A DNA stretch of 14,253 bases from assembly GCA_900553865.1 (NCBI GenBank), contig USFC01000041.1:1-14253 (forward strand), read 5' to 3'. Shown here piece after piece: positions 11,975 through 14,253 of the stretch. Origin of the DNA: an uncultured Clostridium sp. (GTDB taxonomy: Bacteria > Bacillota > Clostridia > TANB77 > CAG-508). A program made the position numbers and the translations under genes. Position 1 is the stretch's first letter, and every line of letters starts with the position of its first letter. The notes under the pieces are model-generated. The model was not told the origin of the DNA and made no database searches. It saw only the letters and a program-made list of their open reading frames with translations.

Positions 11975-14253
11975 ATGGCAGTATATAATGAATATGTGCA
12001 AAAAATAGAATCCACAGTAAGAAGACATGTAGGAGATAAGACAAGTAACACTAGTGAGCCAACAAAAGTAGATGTAACAGTAAATTTTGATGCACCAGGA
12101 GGAGAAGATGCAATAGGATATTATATAATATGGGATATATGGGATAGTTATCCAGAAGAATTAAAAAGAATATTGTACTTATCAGGTGTCTATGATATGA
12201 ATAGAGGTGACAACCAAAGTGCGGCAATGGCACAAGTCGAAAGTATGGATAATTTAAAAGAATTATTTGAAAAATTATCTAAAAGTGTATGGCCAAGTAA
12301 ATATAGTTCAGATGTAGACCATGGAGGTTATACTGAAAAAGGAATAACAGCAACTGATGGCCCTGAGTTTGTAGTGTTAGAAACTGCTCAAGGTGCAGAC
12401 GATAAATATACAAAAACAGGAATAGGCTCATACTCTAATGATGAAAAAGCATATATATTAACTTCTTTAGAAAATGCATATGGTGAAACTTCAGAATATG
12501 GCAAAAAATATAGCCTAAACGATATGCAAACAGCATATTGGTTATCTTTAGGACAAAACCCAGGTGAAAAAGGAACAGCAAATGGAAGAACCTTATATGA
12601 AAATGCACAAAAATATGCAGAATTTGTGCAACAAGACTTTAGTGCATCTATAGATTCAAGTTTAGCACAAGTAATAGCAGATAGAAAAAATCAAAGCTAT
12701 ATAGTAGGCCCATTTTCCTTAGACTACCCAGACTATACAGCAGAAGATATATCATATGTAAAATCTTTAAGTATAAATAATGGAGCACTTTTATATGATG
12801 AAACACACGACGATTTTGAAATAATATTTGAATCAGAAGGTACACAAGTACCAGGTGCAAATGGAATGCAAAAACCTTATCCAAAAGCAGGTGAAAAGTT
12901 TTTTATAAAATTTGATGCAAAAAAAATAAATTATGAGAAAAAGATAAATTTAAGTGCAGAGTTTGAATATATAAATGGAACAAATATAGATTATACACAA
13001 TTAGATACATTGGCAGATATATATAAATATTATGGATATTGTTGGATTGTGGATTATCCATATATAATGGAATCAGGAGGATTACAAATATATGGAACAT
13101 ATGAGAAAATTGTATCATATACGGAAAGAGTAAAAACAGAAGACTATGAATGGGAGCTAAAAGATGGAAAATGGGTCGTGAAAAGAGATGAGAATAATGA
13201 GCCCGTGCATAGATATGAAAATAAAACGTATTATAAAAATGAAACGGTGGACATACCAACTATAGATTTACAACTTTGTCAACCATACATTCAGCAAGGA
13301 GAAGAGCCAGAACAAGCAGGCTTAAGTGCTCAAACCTTAACAATAGCAGAAAATGGAAAAAGAACATATAACATAGAAAGCACAGATGTAGACATAGACC
13401 TTTCAATGGAACTAGGTGGCTATGCATGGGAAGATGCCAAAGGAGGAAAAGAAAGTACTTCAAATGGAACCTATGAAACCAGCGAAAAAAGAATACCAAA
13501 TATGCTAGTTACACTATACCAAGCAGGTGGAGGAGAAGTTGCAAGCACTAGAACAGATGAAAATGGAGAATACATCTTCAAAAACCTAAATGCAATGTAC
13601 CAATACTCTGTAAAATTCACATATAATGGCCAATACTATCAACCAGTAAACTTAGAAGATTCAAGCACTTGGGGAGGCAGCAATTGGCAAACAAATTCAA
13701 ATGCAAAAGATGTAACCTCAGAAAGAAAAGAATACAACATTAGATTTGAACAAATAGGCTCAGCACCGGCAAACTATAAAACAAAAGACGGAACATACCA
13801 AGGAGTAGGAGTAAGAGGATACAATAAATCATATACAAAAGAAGAACTATTAGCAGCAGGGGTAATAGATGAATTTGGAAACCTAATAGGTGGAAACGAA
13901 TCAATGGCTCAATATGTAGAAGACTGTATGATGGACGCATACACTACAGCAGATGGAGCAGCAGGTTTGTACCCAACACCAGAAATATTTTTAATAGACA
14001 AACAATATAAATGGTTAAACACACCAAAACTATTAGCCAGCAATGGAATAGCAGGAATAGCTATACTATATCCAAATGCATACTACATAAACCTAGGTGT
14101 AGAAAGAAGAGAAGAATCAGACTTAGCCATTAAAAAAGACGTAGACAAAGTAACCTTAGAAATAAATGGGCAAACACATACCTACACATATGATACATTA
14201 GAAAACAAAGAAAATGCAGAAAATCAATGGGATATAAGTGTAAGACTTTCAGA
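11975..14253 (+). CDS. Adhesin C, main part after the frameshift, truncated by the window end (thioester-like Gln motif, SdrD_B-like domain)
   Basis: The frame is open from 11897 (after TAG 11894-11896) to the last base. ATG 11975 is the first ATG, TTG 11930 an earlier option; neither has a ribosome site, so this is the continuation of 11533-11967, not an independent gene. In order: a region with LNDMQTAYWLSLG, whose Gln (codon 12527-12529) fits the ΦQxAxW motif of internal thioester domains; QSYIVGPFSLDY (about 12690-12730); an aromatic-rich region to ~13260; an SdrD_B-like domain at about 13400-13650 (GGYAWEDA, then TDENGEYIFKNLNAMYQYSV). Next comes YYINLGVERREESDLAIKKDV (about 14080-14145), which matches the linker of proteins A and B. 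The window ends inside the following DUF11-like part. Expected role: secreted, surface-attached adhesin. Cys102 and this Gln would be 230 residues apart in the restored protein. Base use changes at about 13270 from T-richer to A-richer. Confidence 0.75.
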   Translation, partial: MAVYNEYVQKIESTVRRHVGDKTSNTSEPTKVDVTVNFDAPGGEDAIGYYIIWDIWDSYPEELKRILYLSGVYDMNRGDNQSAAMAQVESMDNLKELFEKLSKSVWPSKYSSDVDHGGYTEKGITATDGPEFVVLETAQGADDKYTKTGIGSYSNDEKAYILTSLENAYGETSEYGKKYSLNDMQTAYWLSLGQNPGEKGTANGRTLYENAQKYAEFVQQDFSASIDSSLAQVIADRKNQSYIVGPFSLDYPDYTAEDISYVKSLSINNGALLYDETHDDFEIIFESEGTQVPGANGMQKPYPKAGEKFFIKFDAKKINYEKKINLSAEFEYINGTNIDYTQLDTLADIYKYYGYCWIVDYPYIMESGGLQIYGTYEKIVSYTERVKTEDYEWELKDGKWVVKRDENNEPVHRYENKTYYKNETVDIPTIDLQLCQPYIQQGEEPEQAGLSAQTLTIAENGKRTYNIESTDVDIDLSMELGGYAWEDAKGGKESTSNGTYETSEKRIPNMLVTLYQAGGGEVASTRTDENGEYIFKNLNAMYQYSVKFTYNGQYYQPVNLEDSSTWGGSNWQTNSNAKDVTSERKEYNIRFEQIGSAPANYKTKDGTYQGVGVRGYNKSYTKEELLAAGVIDEFGNLIGGNESMAQYVEDCMMDAYTTADGAAGLYPTPEIFLIDKQYKWLNTPKLLASNGIAGIAILYPNAYYINLGVERREESDLAIKKDVDKVTLEINGQTHTYTYDTLENKENAENQWDISVRLS

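Noticed and set aside
11975..11977. ATG 11975 as the start of an independent gene
   Set aside because: No ribosome site or signal peptide is present, and the sequence continues the protein of the preceding frame. It is used only as a nominal boundary.

Overview
The window reads as a stretch of a low-GC Gram-positive (Firmicutes/Clostridia-like) chromosome. The evidence is strong AGGAGG ribosome sites, TTGACA-17-TATAAT-type promoters, U-tailed hairpin terminators, lipobox lipoproteins, and very large secreted proteins built from SdrD_B/DUF11-type modules and ending in a C-terminal membrane anchor. Coding DNA is extremely A-rich on the + strand (codons such as aca, gca, gta, ata), which suggests an uncultured gut-type Clostridia member. 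That taxonomic placement is an inference. Every supported gene is on the + strand.

Layout: (1) 3-2453 is the C-terminal ~815 residues of a giant surface protein (adhesin A) whose start lies left of the window; a strong terminator follows it. (2) 2510-4920 holds three tandem, diverged paralogues of an unrecognised 199-207 aa lipoprotein (L1, L2, L3). Each has its own 17-bp-spacer promoter, a leader with a small inverted repeat, its own ribosome site and its own downstream hairpin. (3) 4882-5760 holds a perfect 16-bp-stem palindrome and repeats of an interspersed palindromic element (copies A, B, C; A lies at 3275-3373, after L1). Copies B and C bracket a CYTH-domain (triphosphate tunnel) gene. 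(4) 5804-6198 is a promoter, a frameshifted remnant of an Rpn/PDDEXK-type transposase-nuclease C-terminus, and a terminator. (5) 6199-6518 is AT-rich non-coding DNA. (6) From a good promoter at 6519 runs a two-gene operon: adhesin B (1633 aa, complete) and, 18 bp on, adhesin C. Adhesin C has a signal peptide and a candidate internal-thioester domain. It is split by a +1 frameshift near 11921 and runs off the right edge.

How the parts relate: A, B and C share one C-terminal design: SdrD_B-like beta domain, then a 'Y-x-I-x-x-x-x-LGL/V-E-x' linker, then a DUF11-like domain (seen in A and B, entered in C), then a membrane anchor (seen in A and B). They look like a family of cell-surface adhesins or matrix proteins. 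The lipoprotein/CYTH/Rpn segment between A and the B-C operon has a different texture (higher G+C in L1, mobile-type repeats, nuclease remnant) and looks like an accessory insertion between two adhesin loci. The most noteworthy points are the unrecognised triplicated lipoprotein family with its conserved leader, the repeat-bracketed CYTH gene, and the thioester-type adhesin broken between its two putative thioester residues.
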